Translations under genes and position numbers: made by a program | The notes under the pieces: generated by a model | Databases searched by the model: none | What the model was told of the DNA's origin: nothing | Seen by the model: only the letters and a program-made list of their open reading frames with translations | Shown here: positions 39,703 to 47,729 of the stretch, piece after piece | Position numbering within the stretch: position 1 is the stretch's first letter | Layout: every line of letters starts with the position of its first letter | Source: Nocardioides sp. Root140 | Lineage (GTDB): Bacteria > Actinomycetota > Actinomycetes > Propionibacteriales > Nocardioidaceae | NCBI RefSeq assembly: GCF_001426745.1 | Contig: NZ_LMFI01000001.1 | Span: 658,000-721,999 of the forward strand | Direction of reading: 5' to 3' | Length of the DNA stretch: 64,000 bases

Positions 39703-39866
39703 AGTGGGCACCACCGGAGGTTCGTCGTGTGTCCCGCACCCTGTGCACGCACCTCGCGGCGTTGTCGGAGACTCGACGGGGCTCCGCCCCGCCTTCGCTC
39801 CTCCGCCTTGCGATGCACGCACCCAGAGCACGGGCCACCCCCAACGAACCTCCGGCGATACCCACT
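39703..39866. repeat. ~164-nt long imperfect hairpin (candidate minus-strand structured RNA or MITE-like element)
   Basis: The two ends, 39703-39727 and 39842-39866, form a 25-bp stem. Further inside come an 11-bp stem (partner strand CCCGTGCTCTG on the minus strand), an 8-bp stem (TGCGTGCA), TCGC/GCGA, GGCG/CGCC and a terminal CGGGGC-GGA-GCCCCG hairpin. In the three longer stems nine positions are not Watson-Crick. On the minus strand all nine are G-U wobbles; on the plus strand they would all be A-C mismatches. The element fills most of the 272-nt gap between the tRNA-Leu and pdtaR and abuts the pdtaR -10 box. Confidence 0.6.
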
Positions 39867-39871
39867 AGTCT
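39866..39871 (+). promoter_or_regulatory. putative leaderless -10 element (TAGTCT) for pdtaR
   Basis: TAGTCT ends 7 nt before the GTG at 39879. Its first base is the last base of the long hairpin, so formation of the hairpin or its transcription could influence this promoter. Confidence 0.55.
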
Positions 39872-39878
39872 TGACGCC

Positions 39879-40487
39879 GTGACCGAACAGCCCAGCGCCA
39901 GCCCCGCCCGCCGCGTCGTCATCGCCGAGGACGAAGCGCTGATCCGCATGGACCTCGCCGAGATGCTGGGTGAGGAGGGGTACGACGTCGTCGGTCAGGC
40001 CGCCGACGGCGAGCAGGCCGTGGCCCTGGCCGAGCAGCTGCGCCCCGACCTGGTGATCCTCGACGTGAAGATGCCCAAGCTCGACGGCATCTCCGCCGCC
40101 CAGCGCATCGCCGAGCAGCGCATCGCGCCGTGCCTGATGCTGACCGCCTTCTCCCAGCGCGACCTGGTCGAACGGGCCCGTGACGCCGGTGCGATGGCCT
40201 ACCTGGTCAAGCCGTTCTCCCGCAACGACCTGGTGCCGGCCATCGAGATGGCGGTGAGCCGGTTCACCGAGCTGGCGGCGCTGGAGTCCGAGGTCGCCGA
40301 CCTGACCGAGCGCCTCGAGACCCGCAAGTCGGTCGAGCGCGCCAAGGGCGTGCTGCAGAAGGAGCTCGGACTCAGCGAGCCCGACGCCTTCCGGTGGATC
40401 CAGAAGACCGCGATGGACCTCCGGCTCTCGATGAAGCAGGTCTCCGACGGCGTGGTCGAGCACGGGCCGGGCTCGAGCTCCTTGTAA
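39879..40487 (+). CDS. pdtaR: ANTAR-domain response regulator (PdtaR-type)
   Basis: 202 aa. An N-terminal receiver domain (VVIAEDEALIRMDLAEML; phospho-acceptor Asp62 in VILDVKMPKLDG; CLMLTAFSQ; YLVKPFSRNDL) is joined by a coiled segment (ALESEVADLTERLETRK) to a C-terminal ANTAR RNA-binding domain (SVERAKGVLQKELGLSEPDAFRWIQKTAMDLRLSMKQV). In mycobacteria PdtaR is paired with the histidine kinase PdtaS and binds paired-hairpin RNA motifs to cause antitermination. No kinase gene is adjacent here. The open frame extends upstream through the tRNA; that extension is rejected, and the GTG at 39879 is set by the promoter spacing and orthologue starts. Confidence 0.93.
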   Translation: MTEQPSASPARRVVIAEDEALIRMDLAEMLGEEGYDVVGQAADGEQAVALAEQLRPDLVILDVKMPKLDGISAAQRIAEQRIAPCLMLTAFSQRDLVERARDAGAMAYLVKPFSRNDLVPAIEMAVSRFTELAALESEVADLTERLETRKSVERAKGVLQKELGLSEPDAFRWIQKTAMDLRLSMKQVSDGVVEHGPGSSSL

Positions 40488-40621
40488 CGACCGGTGTCGC
40501 GCAGGTCACAACTTGGCAACGAGGTTGCGTGCTTGGTCGCCACTGTCCTGTTTGGCGCTAATTTCGTTACAGATTCGGCGGCGGTGTGCCGTCGGCGCCA
40601 CAAAGATGAACCGGAGGCTTC

Positions 40622-41899
40622 ATGAAGCGCCCCACACAATTCGCGCGTCTCGCTGTACTTGCTCTCGTGGGCTCGCTGGCACTGGCTGGCTGTGGCAGCG
40701 ACGACAGCGGCGATGACAAGACCGCCAGCGACGACAAGTCCTCGACTGGTGCCAAGAAGGGCGACGGGACGCTCACCATCGGCACCCTGCTGCCGCAGAC
40801 CGGCGACCTCGCGTTCCTCGGCCCGCCGGAGTTCGCCGGCGTGCAGCTCGCAGTCGACGACATCAACGCCGCTGGCGGGGTCAACGGCAAGAAGGTCGTC
40901 CAGTCCAAGGCCGACTCGGGCGACGGCACACCCGACATCGCGGGCGCAGAGGTCGACAAGCTGCTCGCTGCCAAGTCCGACGTCATCGTCGGTGCGGCTG
41001 CCTCCGGTGTCTCGGTCAGCGTCATCGACAAGATCACCGGCAGTGACGTGGTGCAGTTCTCGCCCGCGAACACCGCGGCCGGATTCGACACCTACGACGA
41101 CAACGGGCTCTACTTCCGCACCGCGCCCTCCGACATCCTCCAGGGCGAGATCCTGGCGAACCGCATCGTCGAGGACGACCACAGCAACGTCGCGATCATG
41201 GGTCGTCAGGACTTCTACGGTGAGGGCCTCTCGAAGCGCGTCGAAGAGGTGCTGAAGGAGAAGGGCGCCACGGTCAGCGACTTCACGCTCTACTCTGCTG
41301 ACGCGCAGAACTTCACCGCCGAGGTGAACAAGGTCGCCGCATCGAAGCCCGACGCGATCGTCCTGGTGTCGTTCAACGAGACCTCGAAGATCATTCCCCA
41401 GCTGATCGCCAAGGGGTACGGTCCCAAGGACGTCCAGATCTACTTCGTGGACGGCAACCTGTCCGACAGCTACAAGGGGTTCGACCTCACCGGTGTGATC
41501 GGCACGTCGCCGGCACCCGCGTCCCCGAACGCTGAACTGATCAAGCGGCTCAAGCAGCAGCCCGGTGTCTCCGACACACTGACCTACGGCGCCGAGTCCT
41601 ACGACGCCGTGATCATCAGTGCGCTGGCCGCGGTTGCCGGCAAGGACGACTCCGGTACGACGATCGGCGCGAACATCGTCGACGTCACCCGCGAGGGCAC
41701 CAAGTGCACCGAGTTCAAGGAGTGTGCCGACCTGCTGGCCAAGGGTGAGGACATCGACTACGACGGCAAGTCCGGCGCGGCCGACATGACCGACTCGGGC
41801 TCGCTGGTTGCCGGCTCCTACGGCATCTACGAGTACAAGAAGGGCAACAAGTACGACGAGATCGACAACGTCTCCGGCGTCGTGCCGCAGTCGAACTGA
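40622..41899 (+). CDS. livK: branched-chain amino acid ABC transporter, substrate-binding lipoprotein
   Basis: 425 aa. Signal peptide with lipobox LALAGC (Cys24), a Ser/Asp/Lys-rich linker, then a type-I periplasmic-binding fold (TIGTLLPQTGDLAFLGPPEFAGVQLAVDDINAAGGVNGK; VIVGAAASGVS). It would bind leucine/isoleucine/valine or related amino acids outside the membrane. CGGAGG lies six bases before the ATG. The 134-nt gap upstream (40488-40621) holds a small GCAAC/GTTGC hairpin and a GGTCAC half-site like that in the livH promoter. It is convergent with livF, the last gene of the permease operon, and a strong terminator separates them. Confidence 0.92.
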   Translation: MKRPTQFARLAVLALVGSLALAGCGSDDSGDDKTASDDKSSTGAKKGDGTLTIGTLLPQTGDLAFLGPPEFAGVQLAVDDINAAGGVNGKKVVQSKADSGDGTPDIAGAEVDKLLAAKSDVIVGAAASGVSVSVIDKITGSDVVQFSPANTAAGFDTYDDNGLYFRTAPSDILQGEILANRIVEDDHSNVAIMGRQDFYGEGLSKRVEEVLKEKGATVSDFTLYSADAQNFTAEVNKVAASKPDAIVLVSFNETSKIIPQLIAKGYGPKDVQIYFVDGNLSDSYKGFDLTGVIGTSPAPASPNAELIKRLKQQPGVSDTLTYGAESYDAVIISALAAVAGKDDSGTTIGANIVDVTREGTKCTEFKECADLLAKGEDIDYDGKSGAADMTDSGSLVAGSYGIYEYKKGNKYDEIDNVSGVVPQSN

Positions 41900-41915
41900 T
41901 CCGTCACAGCACCAA

Positions 41916-41960
41916 GCACAAGAGGGGCCCGGCCGATTCGGCCGGGCCCCTCTTGTGTGC
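41916..41960. terminator. strong hairpin between convergent livK and livF
   Basis: A ~20-bp G+C-rich stem (left arm GCACAAGAGGGGCCCGGCCG, ATT loop) lies 16 nt after the livK stop and would also stop readthrough from livF. The 3' arm has two extra bases near its base. Confidence 0.85.
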
Positions 41961-42008
41961 TCGCGGTGCGCGAACGGAATGTACGGCGTACGTGACCGTG
42001 AGGTCAGG

Positions 42009-42782
42009 TCAGTGCTTGGCCAGGGTGCCCAGGTAGAGCTCGATGACCTTGGGGTCGTTGGCCAGGGCCTGGCCGGTGCCGGTGTAGGCGTTGCGGCCCT
42101 GGTCGAGCACGTAGGCCCGGTCGCAGATCTGCAGGCACCGCGCGGCGTTCTGCTCGACCATGACCACGGAGACGCCCGCTCGGTTGATCCGCCGGGTCTG
42201 CACGAAGACCTCGTCCTGCATCACGGGGGAGAGGCCGGCCGACGGCTCGTCGAGCAGCAGCACCGACGGCTCCATCATGAGTGCTCGGCCCATGGCCACC
42301 ATCTGGCGCTCACCGCCCGACAGTGAGCCGGCGCGCTGGGCCCGGCGGTCCAGCAGTGCCGGGAAGAGCTCGCCGACGAACTCGAACCGCTTCTTGAACG
42401 ACTTCGGACGCTGGAAGGACCCCATCTCGAGGTTCTCCTGGATGGTCAGCGACGGGAAGACGTTGTTGGTCTGGGGGACGAACCCGATGCCGGCCGTGAC
42501 CAGCTTGTCGGCCCTCTCGTTGGTGACGTCCACGTTGTTCAGGATCACCGTGCCGGTCGAGACCTTCACGAGACCGAACAGGGCCTTGAGCAGGGTCGAC
42601 TTGCCGGCACCGTTGGGGCCGATGATCCCGACGAGCTCGCCCTTGTGGCAGTAGAGGTCGGCGCCGTTGAGGATGTTCACGCCGGGCAGGTAGCCGGCGA
42701 TCAGGTCGTCGGCGCGCAGCACCGCACCGTCGGCCGCATCCAGGTGCTGGCTGCGTTCGGGTGTCAGGGCGTCGTCAGTCAT
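42009..42782 (-). CDS. livF: branched-chain amino acid ABC transporter ATPase
   Basis: 257 aa ABC ATPase: Walker A GPNGAGKST, Q-loop FVPQTNNVFPSLTIQENL, signature LSGGERQ, Walker B LLLDEPSAGLSP and H-loop region VMVEQN. VEQNAARCLQICDRAYVLDQGR is the LivF-type C-terminal pattern. It energises the LivH/LivM channel from the cytoplasmic side. Last gene of livH-livM-livG-livF, overlapping livG by 8 nt. Confidence 0.95.
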   Translation of the reverse strand: MTDDALTPERSQHLDAADGAVLRADDLIAGYLPGVNILNGADLYCHKGELVGIIGPNGAGKSTLLKALFGLVKVSTGTVILNNVDVTNERADKLVTAGIGFVPQTNNVFPSLTIQENLEMGSFQRPKSFKKRFEFVGELFPALLDRRAQRAGSLSGGERQMVAMGRALMMEPSVLLLDEPSAGLSPVMQDEVFVQTRRINRAGVSVVMVEQNAARCLQICDRAYVLDQGRNAYTGTGQALANDPKVIELYLGTLAKH

Positions 42783-43734
42783 TCTGCTCCTCCTCGATTT
42801 CCGCCTCGGCCGCGGCGAGGATCTTCTCCTCCTCCTCGAACGTCAGCGCCACGTCGTGGTGCGCACCCAGATAGGCGTCGATCACGCGTTGGTCGGCCAT
42901 CACCGAGTCGGGGGGGCCCTCGGCCACGATCCGGCCCTGGGCCATCACGATGACCCAGTCGGAGATGTCACGGACCATGTCCATGTCGTGTTCGACGAAC
43001 AGGACCGTGCGGCCCTCGTCGCGCAGTGACTTCACGTGGCCCAGCAACGACTGCTTGAGGGCGGGGTTGACCCCGGCCATCGGCTCGTCGAGCATGACCA
43101 GCTCGGGTTCGGTCATCAGCGCCCGCGCCATCTCCAGCAGCTTGCGCTGGCCGCCGGAGAGTGAGCCTGCGAAGTCCTGGACCTTCTTGTCGAGGAGGAA
43201 CCGGGCGAGCAGGTTGTGCGCACGCTCGGTGTTCGCGGCCTCCTGGCCGGCCCATCGAGGCTGGAACATGGCGGAGAGCAGACTCTCGCCGCGCTGCCCC
43301 GTGGCGCCGAGGCGCATGTTCTCGAGCACGGTGAGCCGGGCCAGCACCTTCGTCAGCTGGAAGGTCCGGACCATGCCCATGCGGGCCACCTTGTAGGCGG
43401 GCACCCGGTTCAGCTTCTTGTCGTTGAACCACCACTCACCCTCGTCAGGCCGGTCGAAGCCGGTGAGCAGGTTGAAGAAAGTGGTTTTCCCGGCACCGTT
43501 CGGGCCGATCAGGGCGGTGATGACTCCACGCTGCACCTCGACGTGGTCGACGTCCACGGCGCGGAGGCCACCGAACTGGCGCACGATGCCGTCGGCACGC
43601 AGGATCGGGTCCGGCTTGGCCGCCCCCGGCTCGGTCTTGACGTCGGCCAGGGCTGCACGCGCAGCCTTGGAGCGGGCCAGGCCTTCCTCGTTGGCAGCCT
43701 CGATGTTGGTGGGCAGGCTGGTCTCAGCGGGCAT
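42775..43734 (-). CDS. livG: branched-chain amino acid ABC transporter ATPase
   Basis: 319 aa ABC ATPase of LivG type: Walker A GPNGAGKTT, TGFDRPDEGEWWF, ARMGMVRTFQLTKVLARLTVLENM, signature LSGGQRK, Walker B VMLDEPMAGVNP and H-loop FVEHDMDMV. It is longer than usual at both ends, with a charged N-terminal ~40 residues and an acidic Glu-rich tail (FEEEEKILAAAEAEIEEEQ). The ATG at 43734 overlaps livM by 11 nt. Confidence 0.95.
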   Translation of the reverse strand: MPAETSLPTNIEAANEEGLARSKAARAALADVKTEPGAAKPDPILRADGIVRQFGGLRAVDVDHVEVQRGVITALIGPNGAGKTTFFNLLTGFDRPDEGEWWFNDKKLNRVPAYKVARMGMVRTFQLTKVLARLTVLENMRLGATGQRGESLLSAMFQPRWAGQEAANTERAHNLLARFLLDKKVQDFAGSLSGGQRKLLEMARALMTEPELVMLDEPMAGVNPALKQSLLGHVKSLRDEGRTVLFVEHDMDMVRDISDWVIVMAQGRIVAEGPPDSVMADQRVIDAYLGAHHDVALTFEEEEKILAAAEAEIEEEQND

Positions 43735-44722
43735 CGATGGCCAACTCCCTTCGGTCGCCGAAGATCCCTTGTGGTCGGAAGATCATCAGCAGCATCAGTC
43801 CCAGGCCCAGGAAGATGAAGCGCATCAGGCTGGCCTGGGTGGAGTCCATGATGCTGGCGGGGATCAGCGGATCGGTGCCGCTGGTCGCCTGGCTGAAGAA
43901 GATGCCGAGTGCCGAGATCAGGAACCAGAAGATGATCGATCCGACGACCGGACCGAGCACGCGGGCGGCTCCGCCGATGAGCAGCACGGTGTAGGCGAAG
44001 AAGGTCACGTCGGTCGCGAAGAACGAGGGACCGATCGAGGCAGACCGCAGCGCGGTCATGAAGCCGGCGAGCGCGCCGAAGAGGCCGCCGATGATCAGCG
44101 CCTGCATCTTGTAGGAGGTCACGTTCTTGCCGAGGGAGCGTACGGCGTCCTCGTCCTCACGGATCGACTTCAGCACGCGGCCCCAGGGGCTGCGCATCAG
44201 CAGCCACACCACCACGCAGCTGAGCGCCACGAGCAGCCAGCCGACGGTCATCACCCAGAAGTCGAAGGCGCTCCACGTGACCACGCCTGGGATGCCCTTG
44301 GTGCCGCTGAAGGGGTTCGCATCGCGGAACGGCTGGATGAAGCCCGTGAGGCCGTCCTGGCCGCCGAACTTGTCGGAGAACTTGGCAGCACCGATCGTCT
44401 GTCGAACGATCTCGGCCGCGGCGATCGTGACGATGGCAAGGTAGTCCGCCCGGAGTCGCAGGGTGGGCAGGCCGAGAAGCAGCGCCAGGATGACTGTGAG
44501 GACCAGCCCGACCAGGGTGCCGAGCCAGAGGCTCAGCCCCCATTCGGTGGCCACGAAGACCATGCCGTAGCCGGCGACCATCATGAAACCGGCCTGGCCG
44601 AAGTTGAGCAGCCCGGTGTAGCCGAAGTGCACGTTGAGTCCGATTGCGGCCAGCGCGTAGATCACCGCGGTGGGCCCGAGGGCCTGCTGCAGGGACAGCG
44701 TCAGAAGATTGTGAAAGTCCAT
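43724..44722 (-). CDS. livM: branched-chain amino acid ABC transporter permease
   Basis: 332 aa inner-membrane permease with about nine helices. YALAAIGLNVHFGYTGLLNFGQAGFMMVAGYG is the LivM N-terminal signature and GRVLKSIREDEDAVRSLGKNVTSYKMQA is the cytoplasmic coupling loop contacting the ATPases. The ATG at 44722 (MDFHNLLTLSLQQ) has GGAGGGAAG upstream. The longer frame to 45031 lies within livH and is rejected. It follows livH by 11 nt. Confidence 0.93.
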   Translation of the reverse strand: MDFHNLLTLSLQQALGPTAVIYALAAIGLNVHFGYTGLLNFGQAGFMMVAGYGMVFVATEWGLSLWLGTLVGLVLTVILALLLGLPTLRLRADYLAIVTIAAAEIVRQTIGAAKFSDKFGGQDGLTGFIQPFRDANPFSGTKGIPGVVTWSAFDFWVMTVGWLLVALSCVVVWLLMRSPWGRVLKSIREDEDAVRSLGKNVTSYKMQALIIGGLFGALAGFMTALRSASIGPSFFATDVTFFAYTVLLIGGAARVLGPVVGSIIFWFLISALGIFFSQATSGTDPLIPASIMDSTQASLMRFIFLGLGLMLLMIFRPQGIFGDRRELAIDAR

Positions 44723-44733
44723 GTCTTCCCTCC

Positions 44734-46146
44734 TCAGCCGACTCGCTCGGCGCGGCCCAGGAGTCCCTGTGGCCGGATCAACAGGACAACGATCAGTACG
44801 AGAAGCGCACCGACGTACTTGAACTCGGCCGGGATGAACAGCGTGGTGAGCTCGGTGAACAGCCCGATCACGAACGCGCCGACGATGGCTCCCCAGATCG
44901 TGCCCAGCCCGCCCAGCACCGTGGCGGCGAACACCAGGAGCAGGAGCTTGAACCCGATCTGATAGTCGAAGCCCTGGGTGACGCCGAGGAGAGCACCGGC
45001 CATGCCGGCCAGCGCCGCTCCGCCGATCCACACGATGCTGATCACGCGCTCGACGTTGATGCCGGTCGCGGAGGAGAGTGCCGGGTTGTCGGCGACCGCA
45101 CGGGTCGCCTTGCCGAGCCGGGTGTAGCGCAGGAGGCTCGTGGTCAGGATCAGGACGCCCATGCCGACGACGAAGACAACCACGTCACGGCTGGTGACGG
45201 TGAGCGATCCGAACTCCCAGGGCTCGATGGCGGCGTACTGGGAGTAGTTGCGGGCCTGGGCGCCGGCGAAGTACTGGTAGACGTTGCGCAGGAAGATCGA
45301 GAGGCCGATGCTCACGATCATCATCGCGACAAGGCTGCTGCCGCGTCGGCGAAGAGGTCGCCACAGCCCGGCGTCATTGACCCAGCCGAAGAGCCCCGAC
45401 ACGAGGAACGCGGCCAGCACGCCCACAATGATCGTGACGTTGGCACCCCCCACGCGTATCTCGCCGTCGAGGTTGTCGACCGCGAAAGCGACCAGCGCAC
45501 CGAACGTGATCAGCTCGCCGTGGGCGAAGTTCGTCAGGCCCGTCGTGCCGAAGATCATCGAGAGGCCGAGGGAGGCCATCGCCAGGAGCACCGAGAAGAC
45601 CAGGCCGGTGATGGTCAGCTGGATGGCCTGGATCAGCTTGCCCTCGGCGCCGGGCCCGGCCGCCCCGACCGGGAAGATCACCGGTTGGTCGGTGTCGGTG
45701 TTGATGGCGATCTTGAGGTCGGTCTTCTCGGGCTCGGTGTCCTCGGGGAGTGTCGCCTTGTCGACGCTGACCGCGTAGGTCTTGCCGAGGTAGCTGATCG
45801 GTTCACCGGGGAGATCGATCACGAAGCTGCCGTCCGGCCCGGAGACACTGCGGCCGATCTCGTTCCCGGAGGCGTCCTTGACGAGAACGGTGACGTCGGG
45901 GACCGGGACGCGTGGGCTCTCGCGCCGGTCGCAGATCAGGCCGTAGATCGACAGGGTCTCGTCGTCCGGCGGCTTCGTCAGCTGACAGCCCGTCTCCGCG
46001 TTGTCCGATGCGACCGGGGGTGCGTCCGACGCGGCGGTGTCGTCCGCGGACGGGCTCGCCGACGCGCCGGAGAGTCCCGTGCCCAGGAGCAGCATGAACA
46101 ACATGGGAAGGATGAGCAGCGACACTCGCAGCAGTCGCACGTGCAT
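44734..46146 (-). CDS. livH: branched-chain amino acid ABC transporter permease with N-terminal extracytoplasmic domain
   Basis: 470 aa, against ~290-310 for a usual LivH. Residues 1-30 are a signal peptide or first helix (LLRVSLLILPMLFMLLLGTGL). Residues ~31-165 are a secreted-type domain with two cysteines (GCQLTKPPDD, LICDRR) and a carboxypeptidase-regulatory-like beta-sandwich motif (PVPDVTVLVKDASGNEIGRS, GPDGSFVIDLPG). Residues ~170-470 are the LivH permease (LSMIFGTTGLTNFAHGELITFGALVAF; RLGKATRAVADNPALSSATGINVERV). The frame is continuous, so this is one fusion protein. The outer domain may help capture substrate from LivK; that is speculation. First gene of the permease operon. Confidence 0.9.
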   Translation of the reverse strand: MHVRLLRVSLLILPMLFMLLLGTGLSGASASPSADDTAASDAPPVASDNAETGCQLTKPPDDETLSIYGLICDRRESPRVPVPDVTVLVKDASGNEIGRSVSGPDGSFVIDLPGEPISYLGKTYAVSVDKATLPEDTEPEKTDLKIAINTDTDQPVIFPVGAAGPGAEGKLIQAIQLTITGLVFSVLLAMASLGLSMIFGTTGLTNFAHGELITFGALVAFAVDNLDGEIRVGGANVTIIVGVLAAFLVSGLFGWVNDAGLWRPLRRRGSSLVAMMIVSIGLSIFLRNVYQYFAGAQARNYSQYAAIEPWEFGSLTVTSRDVVVFVVGMGVLILTTSLLRYTRLGKATRAVADNPALSSATGINVERVISIVWIGGAALAGMAGALLGVTQGFDYQIGFKLLLLVFAATVLGGLGTIWGAIVGAFVIGLFTELTTLFIPAEFKYVGALLVLIVVLLIRPQGLLGRAERVG

Positions 46147-46194
46147 GGGGCTCCTGTCGGCGTGGCCGAGATGGGGGTCAAATGATCTGCGGGG

Positions 46195-46200
46195 ACTATA
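46195..46200 (-). promoter_or_regulatory. putative -10 element (TATAGT) for livHMGF
   Basis: TATAGT on the minus strand lies 48 nt before the livH ATG, with an ACAGGAG ribosome binding site in the leader. It is the closest match to the consensus -10 in the window. Confidence 0.55.
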
Positions 46201-46202
46201 GC

Positions 46203-46216
46203 GTGACCCGGGTCAC
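46203..46216. promoter_or_regulatory. 14-bp perfect palindrome in the livH promoter, candidate operator
   Basis: GTGACCCGGGTCAC is a perfect palindrome lying directly upstream of the livH -10 box, in the -10/-35 spacer. A bound protein there would block RNA polymerase. The half-site GGTCAC also occurs upstream of livK near 40506. Confidence 0.5.
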
Positions 46217-46314
46217 ACTCTGAACGGATCGCTGAGTCACAGTAGACCGGTTCGTGACGGCTCCGGCACCCTCCTGAGGCAACGACCTTGCAACGAATCC
46301 GCATCGATCACCGG

Positions 46315-47070
46315 TCAGGCCACGGCATGGACGACCGTGACGAGGAGCGGAGCCACCAAGAGCGCCGGCAGCAGGTCGGCCACGGCGACCTCGCGGATCC
46401 TCAGCAGGCGCAGCGCCACGCCGACGAGGAGCAGGCCGCCGGCCGCAGTGATCGCGGCCAGGTGCGGTTCGGGCAGTACGTCGCCGAGCGCCACCCCGAG
46501 TCCGGTCAGTGAGCCCTGCACGACGACCACGGTGAGCACGCTCGCCGCCACACCCCACCCGAACGCAGCCGCGAACGCGATGGCGGCGAATCCGTCGAGG
46601 GCGGACTTGAGCAGCAGCTGGTCGGCGCCGTTGCCCAGGCCGTCGTTGAGAGCTCCGAGGATGGTCAGCGGCCCGGTGCAGAAGATCAGGGACGCGGTCA
46701 CGAACCCCTCGATGAAGCGGTGCCGCTCCGCGGTGGACCCGCTGCCCTGCAGACGCCGCTGCAGGTAGCCGCCGAGGCCTTCGACGCGCTGCTCCAGCTT
46801 GAGCAGCGACCCGATGATCCCACCGACCAGCAGGGAGCCGAGGACGATCAGCAGAGGTGCGCCCTTGCCGGTGTGGTCGGCGAGGGCGGGGGAGAAGGCC
46901 GCGCGTGCGCTGTCGGCGGCGATGAGGAGCGTGACCAGGCCGAGGGCGTCGGTGACCAGGTCGCGGGTGCGTTCGGGCAGACGGTTGCCGAGCAGCACGC
47001 CGATGCCCGCCCCGAGGAGGACGGCAAGGACGTTCACGACGGTGCCCGCGCCCGGGCCGAATCCGGTCAA
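46315..47070 (-). CDS. DUF554 family membrane protein
   Basis: 251 aa, about seven helices. VVNVLAVLLGAGIGVLLGNRLPERTRD, GGIIGSLLKLEQRVEGLGGYLQRRL, FIEGFVTASLIFCTGPLTILGALNDGLGN and LLLKSALDGFAAIAFAAAFGWG are the conserved DUF554 (YqgA/YdfK) segments. The function of the family is not established; a transport role is usually supposed. The TTG at 47070 has AGGAG eight bases upstream and gives the normal start. The 168-nt gap to livH (46147-46314) holds the livH promoter and nothing else recognised. Confidence 0.88.
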   Translation of the reverse strand: MTGFGPGAGTVVNVLAVLLGAGIGVLLGNRLPERTRDLVTDALGLVTLLIAADSARAAFSPALADHTGKGAPLLIVLGSLLVGGIIGSLLKLEQRVEGLGGYLQRRLQGSGSTAERHRFIEGFVTASLIFCTGPLTILGALNDGLGNGADQLLLKSALDGFAAIAFAAAFGWGVAASVLTVVVVQGSLTGLGVALGDVLPEPHLAAITAAGGLLLVGVALRLLRIREVAVADLLPALLVAPLLVTVVHAVA

Positions 47071-47106
47071 GTGGGGACTCCTATGACAATGATGGGTTGC
47101 TGAGCG

Positions 47107-47112
47107 TAGTCT
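47107..47112 (+). promoter_or_regulatory. putative -10 element (TAGTCT) for the GNAT gene
   Basis: TAGTCT in the divergent DUF554/GNAT gap lies 38 nt before the ATG at 47151. GAGGAAGG is present as ribosome binding site. Confidence 0.45.
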
Positions 47113-47150
47113 CCAGACGTTCGGGGTGTTGGGGTGAGGAAGGCAGGACC

Positions 47151-47723
47151 ATGAGTCGATCGCAGGTAGTGCTGCGTGACGCCACGACGGCGGACGCCCA
47201 CGATCTCGTCGGGCTGTGGGCGGATCTGATGCGGCGACCCTCCGTGGGAACCGCCACGGATGACATGGTCGCCATCATCGAGGCCGCGACCGCCAGTGAC
47301 GACGACCGTGTCGTCGTCGCGGAGTGCGACGGAGCGGTGGCCGGCGCGATCTACCTGCGCCTGAGCGTGCTGTCGCCGATCAATCTCGAGCCGGTCGTGC
47401 AGGCGATCTCGCCCCACGTGCACCCCAGTTTCCGGCGTCGCGGCGTCGGCCGTGCGCTCATGGAGTCCGCGGTCCAGTACGCCGAGGAACGCGGCATCGG
47501 CCACGTTGCCGGCGCGTCACTGAGCAACTCGCGCGACGCACACCGCTTCCTCGCCCGCATGGCGCTGGCCCCCCAGGCAGTGTTGCGCGTGGCGCCGACC
47601 CACGTCGTACGCGCGAAGCTGACGGTCCGCCGCCCGGCGGCCAATGCCGTCGGCCACCGCCAGCCGCTGGGACAGGTGCTGGCCCAGCGCAGGTCGCTGC
47701 GCCGCCAGCGCGAGTCCGTCTGA
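47151..47723 (+). CDS. GNAT family N-acetyltransferase
   Basis: 190 aa. VLRDATTADAHDLVGLWADLM starts the domain, VVVAECDGAVAGAIYLRL is the central sheet, and VHPSFRRRGVGRALMESAVQYAEERG is the acetyl-CoA binding loop. NSRDAHRFLARMALAPQ is the terminal motif. An extra ~35 basic residues follow the domain. The acceptor substrate is unknown. Start ATG with GAGGAAGGCAGG upstream. It converges with the thioesterase gene, 6 nt apart. Confidence 0.85.
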   Translation: MSRSQVVLRDATTADAHDLVGLWADLMRRPSVGTATDDMVAIIEAATASDDDRVVVAECDGAVAGAIYLRLSVLSPINLEPVVQAISPHVHPSFRRRGVGRALMESAVQYAEERGIGHVAGASLSNSRDAHRFLARMALAPQAVLRVAPTHVVRAKLTVRRPAANAVGHRQPLGQVLAQRRSLRRQRESV

Positions 47724-47729
47724 GGGTCG

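Noticed and set aside
39528-39878. Upstream extension of the pdtaR frame
   Set aside because: It would translate across the tRNA-Leu and the long hairpin; orthologues start at the GTG at 39879.
40500-40535. Possible ANTAR-target paired hairpins upstream of livK
   Set aside because: Only one 5-bp stem with a 3-nt loop is present; the two hexanucleotide loops needed for the ANTAR motif are not there.
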